From the NCBI RefSeq assembly GCF_016863555.1, contig NZ_BOPC01000079.1:1-33867 (forward strand): 33,867 bases of DNA, given 5' to 3'. Position numbers and translations under genes: made by a program. Source of the stretch: Micromonospora qiuiae (GTDB lineage: Bacteria > Actinomycetota > Actinomycetes > Mycobacteriales > Micromonosporaceae). The notes under the pieces were generated by a model. The model was not told the DNA's origin. It saw only the letters and a list, made by a program, of their open reading frames with translations, and made no database searches. Below are positions 15,636-23,479 of the stretch, piece by piece. Every line of letters begins with the position of its first letter. Position 1 is the first letter of the stretch.

Positions 15636-15679
15636 CGACGCGGGGGCCGTGCGGCTTGCGCCGTATGGCCCCCGCGTCG
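15636..15679. terminator. Bidirectional 20-bp hairpin terminator
   Basis: CGACGCGGGGGCC (15636-15648) pairs perfectly with GGCCCCCGCGTCG (15667-15679), and the interior GTGCGGC/GCCGTAT extends the stem to 20 pairs with loop TTGC. It sits between the convergent TM2 and NUDIX genes. Confidence 0.8.
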
Positions 15680-15688
15680 TCTCCACGG

Positions 15689-16294
15689 TCAGCCCGGCAG
15701 CGGGGTGTCCGGTCGGCGCAGCACCGACCAGCCGGAGTCGCGGGCGCGGGCGGCGGCCAGCAGCCCGGCCACACAGGACGCGTTGGTGATCTCCCCGGCC
15801 AGCACCATGCCGACCGCCTCGTCCAGGTCGATCCGGACGATCTGCAGGTCCGCCTCCTCGTCGTGCCGGTCGTGTCGCTGCTGCGCCGGCACGTCGCCGA
15901 GGTCACGGGCGAGGAATACCCGGACCCGTTCGTCGGTGAACCCCGGCGAGCTGTGCAGGTCGACCAGCACGTCGAGCCGGCCGGCGGTGAGGTCGACCTC
16001 CTCGGCCAGCTCGCGCATCGCCGTCGCCGCGGGATCCTCCCCGGCGACGTCGGTCAGCCCGGCCGGCAACTCCCACAGACGTCGGCCGACCGGCTGCCGG
16101 TACTGCCGGATGAGCACCACCTGACCGGCGTCGTCCAACGCCACCACCGCCACCGCCCCGACATGCCGGACGAGGTCACGCGCCGCGGACCCGCCGCCCG
16201 GCATGCTCACCTCCTCGGTGACCACCTCGAAGATCCGGCCGCGGTAACGCACCTCACGAGAGCGCACCTCGTAGCGGTGCTCGACCGCGCTCAC
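15689..16294 (-). CDS. NUDIX hydrolase, ADP-ribose pyrophosphatase type
   Basis: A 201-residue protein similar to ADP-ribose pyrophosphatases such as Rv1700. The N-terminal strands (YEVRSREVRYRGRIFEVVTEEV) form the dimerisation part. The NUDIX box is LPAGLTDVAGEDPAATAMRE followed by LAEEVDL. It has the REx2EE metal ligands, but Asp stands where the consensus Gly follows. Such enzymes cleave ADP-ribose to AMP and ribose-5-phosphate, using Mg2+. I chose GTG 16294 (VSAVEHRYEV), where homologues begin; the frame is open further upstream (GTG 16318 is also possible). It follows pyrG on the same strand after 88 bases. Confidence 0.9.
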   Translation of the reverse strand: MSAVEHRYEVRSREVRYRGRIFEVVTEEVSMPGGGSAARDLVRHVGAVAVVALDDAGQVVLIRQYRQPVGRRLWELPAGLTDVAGEDPAATAMRELAEEVDLTAGRLDVLVDLHSSPGFTDERVRVFLARDLGDVPAQQRHDRHDEEADLQIVRIDLDEAVGMVLAGEITNASCVAGLLAAARARDSGWSVLRRPDTPLPG

Positions 16295-16382
16295 CGCGCC
16301 GCCCCGTGCCGTCGGCACGCTGCCGCCCCGCGCCACCGCCGGCGTGCTGCCCCGCAGCCGGCTCCCCGGTCGTCGCGCCCGC

Positions 16383-18122
16383 TCACCACGCCGACGTCGC
16401 CTTCGTGGCGGCGCCGTTGTGGGTGGCCCGCTGCGCGGTGGCGGCGTCCAGGTCGACCGGAAGCTGGTCGGCCTGCGAGTACGCCACAGCGGCCCGCACG
16501 AAGGCGGCGAAGAGCGGGTGCGGCCGGGTCGGACGGCTCTTGAGCTCCGGGTGCGCCTGGGTGGCCACGAAGAACGGGTGCAGCTCGCGATCCAGCTCGA
16601 CGAACTCGACCAGCCGCCCGTCCGGCGAGGTGCCGGAGACCCGCAGCCCGGCCTTGGCCAACTGGTCACGGTAGGCGTTGTTCACCTCGTACCGGTGCCG
16701 GTGCCGCTCGCTGATCTCGGTGCTGCCGTACGCCTCGGCGACGATCGACCCCTCGACGAGCGTCGCCGGGTACGCACCCAGCCGCATGGTGCCGCCCAGG
16801 TCGCCCCGCCCGGCGACGATGTCCTCCTGGTCGGCCATGGTGGCGATGACCGGGTGCACGGCCTCGGCGTCGAACTCCAGCGAGTTGGCGCCCTCCAGGC
16901 CGGCCAGGTGCCGGGCCACCTCGATGGTCATGCACTGCAGCCCGAGGCAGAGCCCGAGCAGCGGGATGCGGTTCTCCCGGGCGTACCGGGCGGCGCCGAT
17001 CTTGCCCTCGATGCCGCGCACACCGAACCCGCCGGGGATGACGATGCCGTCGACACCCGCCAGCGCCGCCGCCGCACCGGACGCGGTGACGCAGTCGTCG
17101 CTGGGCACCCAGCGCAGCTGCACCCGGGCCCGGTTGCCGAACCCGGCCGCCCGGATGGCCTCGCTGACCGACAGGTACGCGTCCGGCAGGTCGACGTACT
17201 TGCCGACCAGCGCGACGGTGACCGTGCGCCGCGGCTGGTGCACCCGCTCCAGCAGGTCGTCCCAGCCCTCCCAGTCCACGTCGCGGAAGGAGAGCCCGAG
17301 CCGGCGCACCACGTACGCGTCGAGCCCTTCCCGGTGCAGCACCTTGGGAATGTCGTAGATGCTCGGGGCGTCCGGCGCGGCGATGACCGCCTCGGCGTCC
17401 ACGTCGCAGTAGAGCGACAGCTTGTGCTTGAGCTTGTCGGGGATGTCCCGGTCGGAGCGGCAGACGATGGCGTCCGGCTGGATACCGATGCTGCGCAACT
17501 GCGCCACCGAATGCTGGGTCGGCTTGGTCTTCAACTCCCCGGAGGGGGCCAGGTACGGCACCAACGAGACATGCAGGTAGAAACAGTTGTCCCGGCCCAG
17601 GTCGTGGCGGACCTGGCGGATCGCCTCCAAAAACGGCAGCGACTCGATGTCACCAACCGTGCCGCCGACCTCGGTGATCACCACGTCCGGCCGGCGACCC
17701 TCGTCGTCGGGGTCGGCCATGGCCCGGATCCGCGACTTTATCTCGTTGGTGATGTGCGGGATCACCTGGACGGTGTCGCCCAGGTACTCCCCGCGCCGCT
17801 CCTTGGCGATCACGTCGGAGTAGATCTGGCCGGTGGTCACGTTCGCCTTGCCGGACAGTGCCTGGTCCAGGAACCGCTCGTAGTGACCGACGTCCAGGTC
17901 GGTTTCGGCGCCGTCCTCGGTGACGAAGACCTCACCGTGCTGGAAGGGGTTCATGGTGCCCGGGTCGACGTTGAGGTACGGGTCGAGCTTCTGCATCACC
18001 ACCCGCAACCCTCGAGCGGTCAGCAAATTGCCGAGGCTGGAGGCGGTGAGCCCTTTGCCCAGCGAGGAGGCCACGCCCCCGGTGACGAAAATATGCTTGG
18101 TCGTCCGTGCTGAAGGGGCCAA
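16383..18122 (-). CDS. pyrG: CTP synthase
   Basis: A 579-residue enzyme making CTP from UTP, ATP and glutamine. The N-terminal synthase domain contains KHIFVTGGVASSLGKGLTAS, QKLDPYLNVDPGTMNPFQHG and ITEVGGTVGDIE. The C-terminal class I glutamine amidotransferase domain has nucleophile Cys392 (LLGLCLGLQ) with His524 and Glu526 (QAHPE). All are intact. The start is TTG 18122, with GGGAG about eight bases upstream and no in-frame ATG or GTG nearby. A 137-base gap with a promoter candidate separates it from the membrane-protein gene upstream, so it can be transcribed on its own. CTP is also the cofactor for lipid-linked and phospholipid precursors. Confidence 0.97.
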   Translation of the reverse strand: MAPSARTTKHIFVTGGVASSLGKGLTASSLGNLLTARGLRVVMQKLDPYLNVDPGTMNPFQHGEVFVTEDGAETDLDVGHYERFLDQALSGKANVTTGQIYSDVIAKERRGEYLGDTVQVIPHITNEIKSRIRAMADPDDEGRRPDVVITEVGGTVGDIESLPFLEAIRQVRHDLGRDNCFYLHVSLVPYLAPSGELKTKPTQHSVAQLRSIGIQPDAIVCRSDRDIPDKLKHKLSLYCDVDAEAVIAAPDAPSIYDIPKVLHREGLDAYVVRRLGLSFRDVDWEGWDDLLERVHQPRRTVTVALVGKYVDLPDAYLSVSEAIRAAGFGNRARVQLRWVPSDDCVTASGAAAALAGVDGIVIPGGFGVRGIEGKIGAARYARENRIPLLGLCLGLQCMTIEVARHLAGLEGANSLEFDAEAVHPVIATMADQEDIVAGRGDLGGTMRLGAYPATLVEGSIVAEAYGSTEISERHRHRYEVNNAYRDQLAKAGLRVSGTSPDGRLVEFVELDRELHPFFVATQAHPELKSRPTRPHPLFAAFVRAAVAYSQADQLPVDLDAATAQRATHNGAATKATSAW

Positions 18123-18203
18123 GGCCTGCTCCCGTGTCGTCCGTCGCGGTCGTGCAGACCGCCGAGCCGATCAGCGAAGTGATCACGCGATCCACGGGAT
18201 TCC

Positions 18204-18232
18204 ACGGTAACACCTTCCCGGCAGGGCATCAG
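18204..18232 (-). promoter_or_regulatory. Promoter candidate for pyrG
   Basis: On the minus strand, CTGATG (18232-18227) and TACCGT (18209-18204) are 17 bases apart. The start site near 18197 would leave a leader of about 75 bases. Moderate match to the housekeeping consensus. Confidence 0.4.
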
Positions 18233-18259
18233 TGCCGCACCCGGGGTCCCCGTCGCCGA

Positions 18260-20563
18260 TCACCCGGTCGCGACCTCGGCCGACGACCGCACCACCCGGC
18301 CCGGTCCGGCGCCGGCCTCCGGTCCACCCTCCACCACCGCAGCGGCAGCGTCGCCCTCCGCCGTGCCGGCGGCACCGTCGGATCGGCCGGCGTCAGGCCC
18401 GCCATCCCCGTAGTGGCGCGCCACCGGGTCGTCCGGCCACCCCGCGTCCCCGGGCCGGTCCCCGGCGGGCCGGGTCCGGTCGGCCGCGTGGTCGAGCACC
18501 CGCAGCGCGGACAGGGCCGCCATCGGCACCACCAGGGCCGCCGCCGCGCCGGCGACGTCCAGGGCCGCGCCGCCCAGCACCCCACCGATCACCACGGCCA
18601 CCCCGGTGCCGGCCATCGCCGCCCGGATCGCCGGGTAGATGCCGAACAGCCGCATCAACCCGCCCCAGGGCCGCAGCAGCGCAAACCACACCAGCAGCGC
18701 TCCCGCCAGGGCCAGCACGGTCAGCGGACTGTTTACCAGCGTCTCGAAGTTGGACGCGCCGGAACGCTGCACGGTCAGGCCGCCGGTGCCGTCGCCCAGC
18801 GCCGTCAGGAACCGGCCCAGGCTGCCCCGCTCGGCCGGCGCCCGGCCCATGTCCACCACGGCGAACCCGACCGTCACGGCCAGTCCGGCCATCGCCGCCC
18901 AGGCCAGCCGGGTCAGGGTCAGCCAACCACCCGCGCTGATCGCCGCGGCGACGCTCACCCCCGCGGTCAACGCGATCGCGCCGATCGAGTCGGCACCGAG
19001 GTACGGGCTGCCGACCACCACCACGGCGATACCGCCCATGGCCACCATGACCACCGGCCGCCAACCACGAGGAACCCGCTGGGCGAGCCAGCCCGCGGTC
19101 AGCAGGGCAGCGGCGACGAACACCCCGAGCCCCACGGTGCCGAGTCCGGCGTACCGGCCGCCCTCCAACGCGGAGTAGCCCACCACACCGTTGAGTTGCA
19201 GCCGGGCACCGGTGATCACGTCCAGGCCGATGGCCAGCGTGGTCAGCCCCGCCACCGCACCGAGCGGGCCAAGCGTGCTGCGGTAGCCCGGCACGAGCCG
19301 CACCAGCAGCGTCGCAGCGGCCAGCAGCAGGCCGGTCAACCCGGCGAAGGAGACCGCGGGGTGGGCGTACCGCCACCACGGCGCGGCCTCGGCGAGCAGG
19401 GCCGCCGGCATCGCCAGCGCAGCCGCGACGAGCAGCACCTCCACGATCGCCACCATCCGCGGGGACACCGGCTTCGGACCGTACGGCCCGGCGTGCCGGC
19501 GGGCGCGGCGCAGCAGCGGCAGCACCGCCACGGCGAGCGCCACCTGCACGGCGGCCAGCACCGTGAAGAACGCCCCGGCCACCTCCTGCTGAGCGGCAGC
19601 CTCCCGATCGGCGTCAGCCGGTTCGGCGATCGCGGCCGGCAGGTCGGCCGTCCGGCCACCGACCGGCTCGGCGGGCCGGCCGAGAAACGCCCGGTCCGGC
19701 ATCGGACGGCCCAACGCGGCCAGCGCGGTCGGCGCGAGGTCGACCAGTTGCAGGTAGCCCCGGCGCGCGGTGCTCGGCGAGGTCAGCCAGCCCTCCTCCC
19801 AGCCCGGGCCGTCGGCGATGGCCACGTGCAGCCGCGACGGCCGTTCGGTGTCGGCGACCCCGGCGACGATCACCAGCGAATGCGGCGGCCGGCCCGCCAG
19901 CACCCGGGCCAGCTGCGCGTCGGCCTCGCGAGCGGCCGACGCGCGCGCCGCCGGGTCCGTGCCGGCGACCGTGCCGAGATCGACGATGCTGAGCACGCAG
20001 GAGCCGAGCAGTTCGGTGGGGTCCTCGGGCAGCGTCGGCTCGTACCGGTCGACCCGTCCGAACGGCCGGGCCGCGGCCACCGCCGCCCCCGGCCCGACCG
20101 CCACCGAGCAGCGCACCGACTCCGACAACGCACCCGGCACCGTGCCCCACGGCAGCCGGTCCTGATTGTGCAGGACCACGATGTCCTGATCCGGCAGGTT
20201 CGCCCCGATGCCGTCCGGCCGCTCCACCGTCACCTCGGCGGGCGGGCACTGGCCGTCCGCCTGGCTGCCGGGCCACGCCGCGAAGCTGCCCGCGCCGAGG
20301 GTCAACCAGCCGTCCAACGGGCAGGTGGGCCGATGCACCGACCGCACCGACAACGACCCGATCGAACCCTCCCGGGCCATCCGCCACAGGGTGGGAGTGC
20401 GCTGCGGATCGACGTCGTCCCAGCGCAGCCCGGCCACCCCGACCAGCACCACGAAGTCGGCGCTCGGCCCCTGCGACGGCGCGTGCGGACGGGCCGCCAA
20501 CGCCATGACGCCGAGCACCACCACGAGCAGGGTGAGCAGGATCGGAGCGATTCGGCGCAGCAT
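18260..20563 (-). CDS. Large membrane protein with AlkP-superfamily-like ectodomain
   Basis: A 767-residue protein. Residues 1-25 are a signal anchor (IAPILLTLLVVVLGVMALA). Residues of about 30-330 form an extracytoplasmic domain resembling sulfatase/type I phosphodiesterases of the alkaline-phosphatase superfamily: VVLVGVAGLRWDDV, TPTLWRMAREGSIGSL, PTCPLDGWLTLGAG, and near its end LVIVAGVAD and LQLVDLAPTALAALG. The usual first metal ligand (Asp of a vDG motif) reads GVAG and the SDHG motif reads AGVAD, so activity is doubtful. About ten membrane helices follow, including the stretch RYAGLGTVGLGVFVAAALL, then a disordered Asp/Gly tail. The ATG at 20563 overlaps the glycosyltransferase stop as TGATG. 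The context suggests modification or export of a glycolipid or cell-wall polymer. The frame is open further upstream, but that part is the shadow of the glycosyltransferase. Confidence 0.85.
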   Translation of the reverse strand: MLRRIAPILLTLLVVVLGVMALAARPHAPSQGPSADFVVLVGVAGLRWDDVDPQRTPTLWRMAREGSIGSLSVRSVHRPTCPLDGWLTLGAGSFAAWPGSQADGQCPPAEVTVERPDGIGANLPDQDIVVLHNQDRLPWGTVPGALSESVRCSVAVGPGAAVAAARPFGRVDRYEPTLPEDPTELLGSCVLSIVDLGTVAGTDPAARASAAREADAQLARVLAGRPPHSLVIVAGVADTERPSRLHVAIADGPGWEEGWLTSPSTARRGYLQLVDLAPTALAALGRPMPDRAFLGRPAEPVGGRTADLPAAIAEPADADREAAAQQEVAGAFFTVLAAVQVALAVAVLPLLRRARRHAGPYGPKPVSPRMVAIVEVLLVAAALAMPAALLAEAAPWWRYAHPAVSFAGLTGLLLAAATLLVRLVPGYRSTLGPLGAVAGLTTLAIGLDVITGARLQLNGVVGYSALEGGRYAGLGTVGLGVFVAAALLTAGWLAQRVPRGWRPVVMVAMGGIAVVVVGSPYLGADSIGAIALTAGVSVAAAISAGGWLTLTRLAWAAMAGLAVTVGFAVVDMGRAPAERGSLGRFLTALGDGTGGLTVQRSGASNFETLVNSPLTVLALAGALLVWFALLRPWGGLMRLFGIYPAIRAAMAGTGVAVVIGGVLGGAALDVAGAAAALVVPMAALSALRVLDHAADRTRPAGDRPGDAGWPDDPVARHYGDGGPDAGRSDGAAGTAEGDAAAAVVEGGPEAGAGPGRVVRSSAEVATG

Positions 20564-21708
20564 CAGCGGCGTCCCGTCGACCGCGCGTCGGTGCCCGGCG
20601 CGGCCGGCCCTCGGGCCAGCTCCGCATAGAGCGCCACCACCTGGGCGAGGGTCTGCGCCTCGGTGGGCCAGGTCGCCGCCCGCGCCGCCCCACGCCGCGC
20701 CAGCTCGGCGCGGCCCGGCCCGTCGTCGAGCAACGCCCGCACCGCCGCGTCGACCGCGTCGACGTCGCCCGGCGGCACCAGCACCGCGGCGTCGCCGACC
20801 AGGTCCGGCAGGCCACCCACCGCGGTCGCCACCAGCGGTACGCCGGCACGCATCGCCTCCTGGGCGAACAACTGGCGAGCCTCCCAGTCGCTGGTCACCA
20901 CCGCCAGGTCCGCCCCGGCGAGCAGGTCGGCCACGTCGGCGCGGTGCCCCAGCAACGTGACCGGGGCGCGGGCGGCGCTGATCCGAGCCGCCAGCGGCAG
21001 ATAGGCCGGACCGCTGCCGGCGATCAGCACCACCGGCGCAGGTCTCCGCTCCCGCCACCGGGCGGCGGCGTCCACCAGCACGTCGTACCGTTTCTGCGGG
21101 TGCAGCCGGCCCACCGACAGCACCAGCGGCTGGTCGCCGGTGACGCCGAACTCGGCCCGTACGGCGGCCCGGCGCCGGCGCGGCGCGGGCAACGCCGGCG
21201 CGGCGACCGGAGCGAGTCGGGCGTCTGTGGCACCCAGCGCGGCGGCCCGCTCGACCAGGTCCGCGGAGGCACCGAGGGTCACCCGGGCGCCCCGGGCCAC
21301 GACCCGCTGGACCAGCCGGGACACACCACCGCGCAGCCCACCGGCGAGCACCGCGTTGTGCCAGGTCACCACCAGCGGGGCCGCGGGCCGGGCCAGCACC
21401 GCGACCAACCCGGCGCGCAGCCCGTGCGCGTGCACGACCCCGACCTGCTCGGCGGCGAGCACCCGACGCAACACGACGACCGCCCGGGCATCGGCGGGCG
21501 TGGGCGTCGCCGGGATCTCCACCGGCGCGAACCGGGCGCCGGCGGCGATGAAGTCGAACTGATCCTGGGTCGCCGCCGGCCCGCAGACCAGCACCGACTC
21601 ACCGGCGGCGGCCAGCCCGCGAGCCAACGCCCGCACGTGCTGCCCCACGCCGCCGGTGCTGGAAGCGAGCACCAGCACCACCACACGCCGCCGCTCAGAC
21701 GCGCTCAC
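20563..21708 (-). CDS. Glycosyltransferase, GT4-type (GT-B fold)
   Basis: A 381-residue cytoplasmic or membrane-associated glycosyltransferase. The N-terminal Rossmann domain begins VVVLVLASSTGGVGQHVRALARGLAAAG, with VVHAHGLRAG at the acceptor side. The C-terminal domain has VLSVGRLHPQKRYDVLVDAAARW, the loop LIAGSGPAYLPL, then ARQLFAQEAMRAGVPLVATAVGGLPDLV: the family's E-x7-E donor site region, in which the first Glu is within DWEARQLFAQEAM. The donor and acceptor are unknown. Start GTG 21708 forms a GTGA overlap with a repeat-encoded micro-ORF. The stop overlaps the next gene. It lies between a MurJ-like flippase and the large membrane protein, so it probably adds sugar to a lipid-linked intermediate. 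Confidence 0.92.
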   Translation of the reverse strand: MSASERRRVVVLVLASSTGGVGQHVRALARGLAAAGESVLVCGPAATQDQFDFIAAGARFAPVEIPATPTPADARAVVVLRRVLAAEQVGVVHAHGLRAGLVAVLARPAAPLVVTWHNAVLAGGLRGGVSRLVQRVVARGARVTLGASADLVERAAALGATDARLAPVAAPALPAPRRRRAAVRAEFGVTGDQPLVLSVGRLHPQKRYDVLVDAAARWRERRPAPVVLIAGSGPAYLPLAARISAARAPVTLLGHRADVADLLAGADLAVVTSDWEARQLFAQEAMRAGVPLVATAVGGLPDLVGDAAVLVPPGDVDAVDAAVRALLDDGPGRAELARRGAARAATWPTEAQTLAQVVALYAELARGPAAPGTDARSTGRR

Positions 21709-21764
21709 CGGAATCGCCTTCCGTTCGCGACTGCGGGGCTCGCAAGCTCACTCCTCGCGCTCAC
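21705..21764 (-). CDS. Repeat-encoded micro-ORF 2 (19 residues)
   Basis: GTG 21764 opens a 19-codon frame beginning VSARSELASPAVANGRR and ending TGA at 21705. Its start overlaps the stop of micro-ORF 1 (GTGA), and its stop overlaps the start of the glycosyltransferase (GTGA). It may act as a translational relay rather than make a working peptide. No ribosome site upstream. Confidence 0.35.
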   Translation of the reverse strand: MSARSELASPAVANGRRFR

Positions 21765-21820
21765 CAAGCCCGCCTTCCGTTCGCGACTGCGGGGCTCGCA
21801 AGCTCACTCCTCGCGCTCAC
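21715..21820. repeat. 56-bp-period tandem repeat, two 50-bp identical copies
   Basis: The copies 21715-21764 and 21771-21820 are identical over 50 bases and separated by AAGCCC. On the minus strand each begins GGTGAGCGCGAGGAGTGAGC. The same GGTGAGCGCG also forms the start of the glycosyltransferase gene, as if a third unit had been cut there. The repeat looks like a dispersed element of this lineage, from memory, but only these copies are in the window. Confidence 0.95.
21761..21820 (-). CDS. Repeat-encoded micro-ORF 1 (19 residues)
   Basis: GTG 21820 overlaps the stop of the MurJ-like gene (GTGA at 21817-21820). It encodes VSARSELASPAVANGRR plus two residues and stops at 21761. The first 17 codons are identical to micro-ORF 2. 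Confidence 0.35.
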   Translation of the reverse strand: MSARSELASPAVANGRRAW

Positions 21821-23478
21821 CGGGACACCGTCTCCTTCCCGTCGCCCCGCTCCGGGGTGCCGCCGCCCTGCTGCCCACGGCGGCGCAGGCGCCGCCGCAG
21901 CCCGGCCAGCAGCGGCTGCAGATCCCGCCGGTCGACCAGCCAGACCACGCCGAGGAACACGACGCCGACCAGGACTCCGGACAGCATGCCCTGCATCAGC
22001 GCCACCCACCGCGCCGGGGTGCCGTCCCCGACAGGCAACAACCGCAGCAGCGCCAGCGCGGCGAAGGCCGCCGTCGTGCCGGCCAGCACACCGGCGGCAC
22101 CGGCCCGGGCGGCGCCGTCGAGCGCCTCCCGCCCGGCCACCCGCTGCACCGCGACCAGCAGCAGCCCGCCCAGCAGCAGCATCCCCACCGAGTTGGCCAG
22201 CGCCACGGCGAGCACCCGGTCGGCCACCGGGAGCAGGGCCGCCAGCGGCAGCGTGGCCAGCAGCACCGCCAGCCAGCCGGCGCTGATGGCGGCGGTGGCC
22301 GCCCGGGTCGCCCCCCGGGCGTACAGGGCGCGGGAGAGCACCGCGAACAGCCCGTACCCGAGCAGGCCGGGCGCGAACCCGGCCACGGCGGCGGCGGTGG
22401 CGTCGGGGTTGAGCGGGAAGAACCGTCCGATCGGTCCGGCCGCGCCGACCAGCACCGCCGCGCCCAGGAAACTGAGCAGCAGCACCCCCCGCAGGGCCGC
22501 CGACAGGGTGTCCCGGTAGGTCCGGTCGTCCCCGCCCGCCGCCGCCGCGGCCAGGGCCGGGTACGCGGCGGTGGCCAGCGGCACCGCCAGCACCGCCCAG
22601 GGCAGCAGATAGAACGTCAGCGCCAGCTGAAACACCTGGGGTGCCTCGGTGGGGCCGCCAGCGAGCCGGTTGAGGATCACCAGCAGCGCCACCTGCTGGG
22701 CGGTGACCGTGACCACGCCGGCCACGGCCAGCCCACCCACCCGGGCCCGGGCGTCGGCCGGGAACGCGTACCCGGGGCGCAGCGTCAGCCGCAGCCGGCG
22801 CAGCGGGATCAGCAACGACAGCGACAGCACCGCCACGCCCGCGGTGGTGCCCGCCGACAGGATCAGCTCCGCGCCGCGGCCCGCCTGCGCCACGCTCGCT
22901 CCCGTTCCCGCGACGCCGGCGAAGGCGAGGTACGCCACGATCACGGTGAGGCTGGACAGCAGCGGCGCGATCACCGGCCACGCGAACCGGCGGTGCGCCT
23001 GGAGCACGCCGGTGAGCACGATGCCGATGCCGTACAGCGGCAGCTGTGGCGCGAAGACCCGCAGCATCCGGGCGCCCGCCGCCAACTCCTCCGGCGACCG
23101 GCCGTCGCCGATCAGGGCGACGACCGGGCCGGCGCCCAGCGCCAGCAGCATCGCCAGCGGCACTAGCAGGGTCACCGTCCAGGTGAGCAGGGCGCCCGTG
23201 GTCGCCGTCACCGCCCGCCGGTCGCCGGTGGCGACCGGGCCGGCGAGCAGCGGTACGACCAGGCTGGCCAGCGCCCCACCGGCGACGATCTCGAAGACGA
23301 TGTTGGGCAGGGTGTTCGCGATGACGTACATCGCGCCCAGGTCGCTGTCCTGGACCACCCAGGTGAACACGGCGGTACGCCCGAACCCGGCCAGCCGGCT
23401 GAGCACGGTGAGTACGGCGATGAGCGCGGCCGCCCCGGCCACGCGGCCGGCGCCGGCGAGGGGTGCCGGTCTGGTCAC
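21817..23478 (-). CDS. MurJ/MviN-like lipid flippase (MOP superfamily)
   Basis: A 553-residue protein with about 14 hydrophobic helices. The MviN signature region is near the N-terminus (LIAVLTVLSRLAGFGRTAVFTWV, YVIANTLPNIVFEIVAGGAL, ASLVVPLLAG). A basic cytoplasmic tail ends the protein (LRRRLRRRGQQGGG). MurJ proteins flip lipid-linked peptidoglycan or related oligosaccharide precursors. This gene is in a glycolipid-type cassette, so it may be a second MurJ paralogue serving another polymer; I give no symbol. I chose GTG 23478, one base after the upstream stop; GTG 23514 would overlap that gene by 35 bases. The stop TGA is part of the downstream tandem repeat. Confidence 0.88.
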   Translation of the reverse strand: MTRPAPLAGAGRVAGAAALIAVLTVLSRLAGFGRTAVFTWVVQDSDLGAMYVIANTLPNIVFEIVAGGALASLVVPLLAGPVATGDRRAVTATTGALLTWTVTLLVPLAMLLALGAGPVVALIGDGRSPEELAAGARMLRVFAPQLPLYGIGIVLTGVLQAHRRFAWPVIAPLLSSLTVIVAYLAFAGVAGTGASVAQAGRGAELILSAGTTAGVAVLSLSLLIPLRRLRLTLRPGYAFPADARARVGGLAVAGVVTVTAQQVALLVILNRLAGGPTEAPQVFQLALTFYLLPWAVLAVPLATAAYPALAAAAAGGDDRTYRDTLSAALRGVLLLSFLGAAVLVGAAGPIGRFFPLNPDATAAAVAGFAPGLLGYGLFAVLSRALYARGATRAATAAISAGWLAVLLATLPLAALLPVADRVLAVALANSVGMLLLGGLLLVAVQRVAGREALDGAARAGAAGVLAGTTAAFAALALLRLLPVGDGTPARWVALMQGMLSGVLVGVVFLGVVWLVDRRDLQPLLAGLRRRLRRRGQQGGGTPERGDGKETVSR

Positions 23479-23479
23479 G

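Noticed and set aside
15689..16669. Longer version of the NUDIX protein starting inside pyrG
   Set aside because: The extra N-terminal part is low-complexity shadow of pyrG; the recognisable domain begins right after GTG 16294.
16344..18113. Plus-strand open frame of about 590 codons opposite pyrG
   Set aside because: Same third-position G+C effect; pyrG is certain, and the antisense product is low-complexity Val/Arg/Gly/Asp.
18107..20629. Plus-strand open frame of about 840 codons opposite the large membrane protein
   Set aside because: Composition dominated by Arg, Gly, Gln and His with no motif; antisense artefact.
20564..21058. Upstream extension of the large membrane-protein frame beyond ATG 20563
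   Set aside because: The extension is the out-of-frame shadow of the glycosyltransferase; ATG 20563 with the TGATG overlap precedes a clean signal anchor.
21715..21820. CRISPR-like array
   Set aside because: Only two units, a six-base spacer, and no cas genes nearby; it is a simple tandem repeat.
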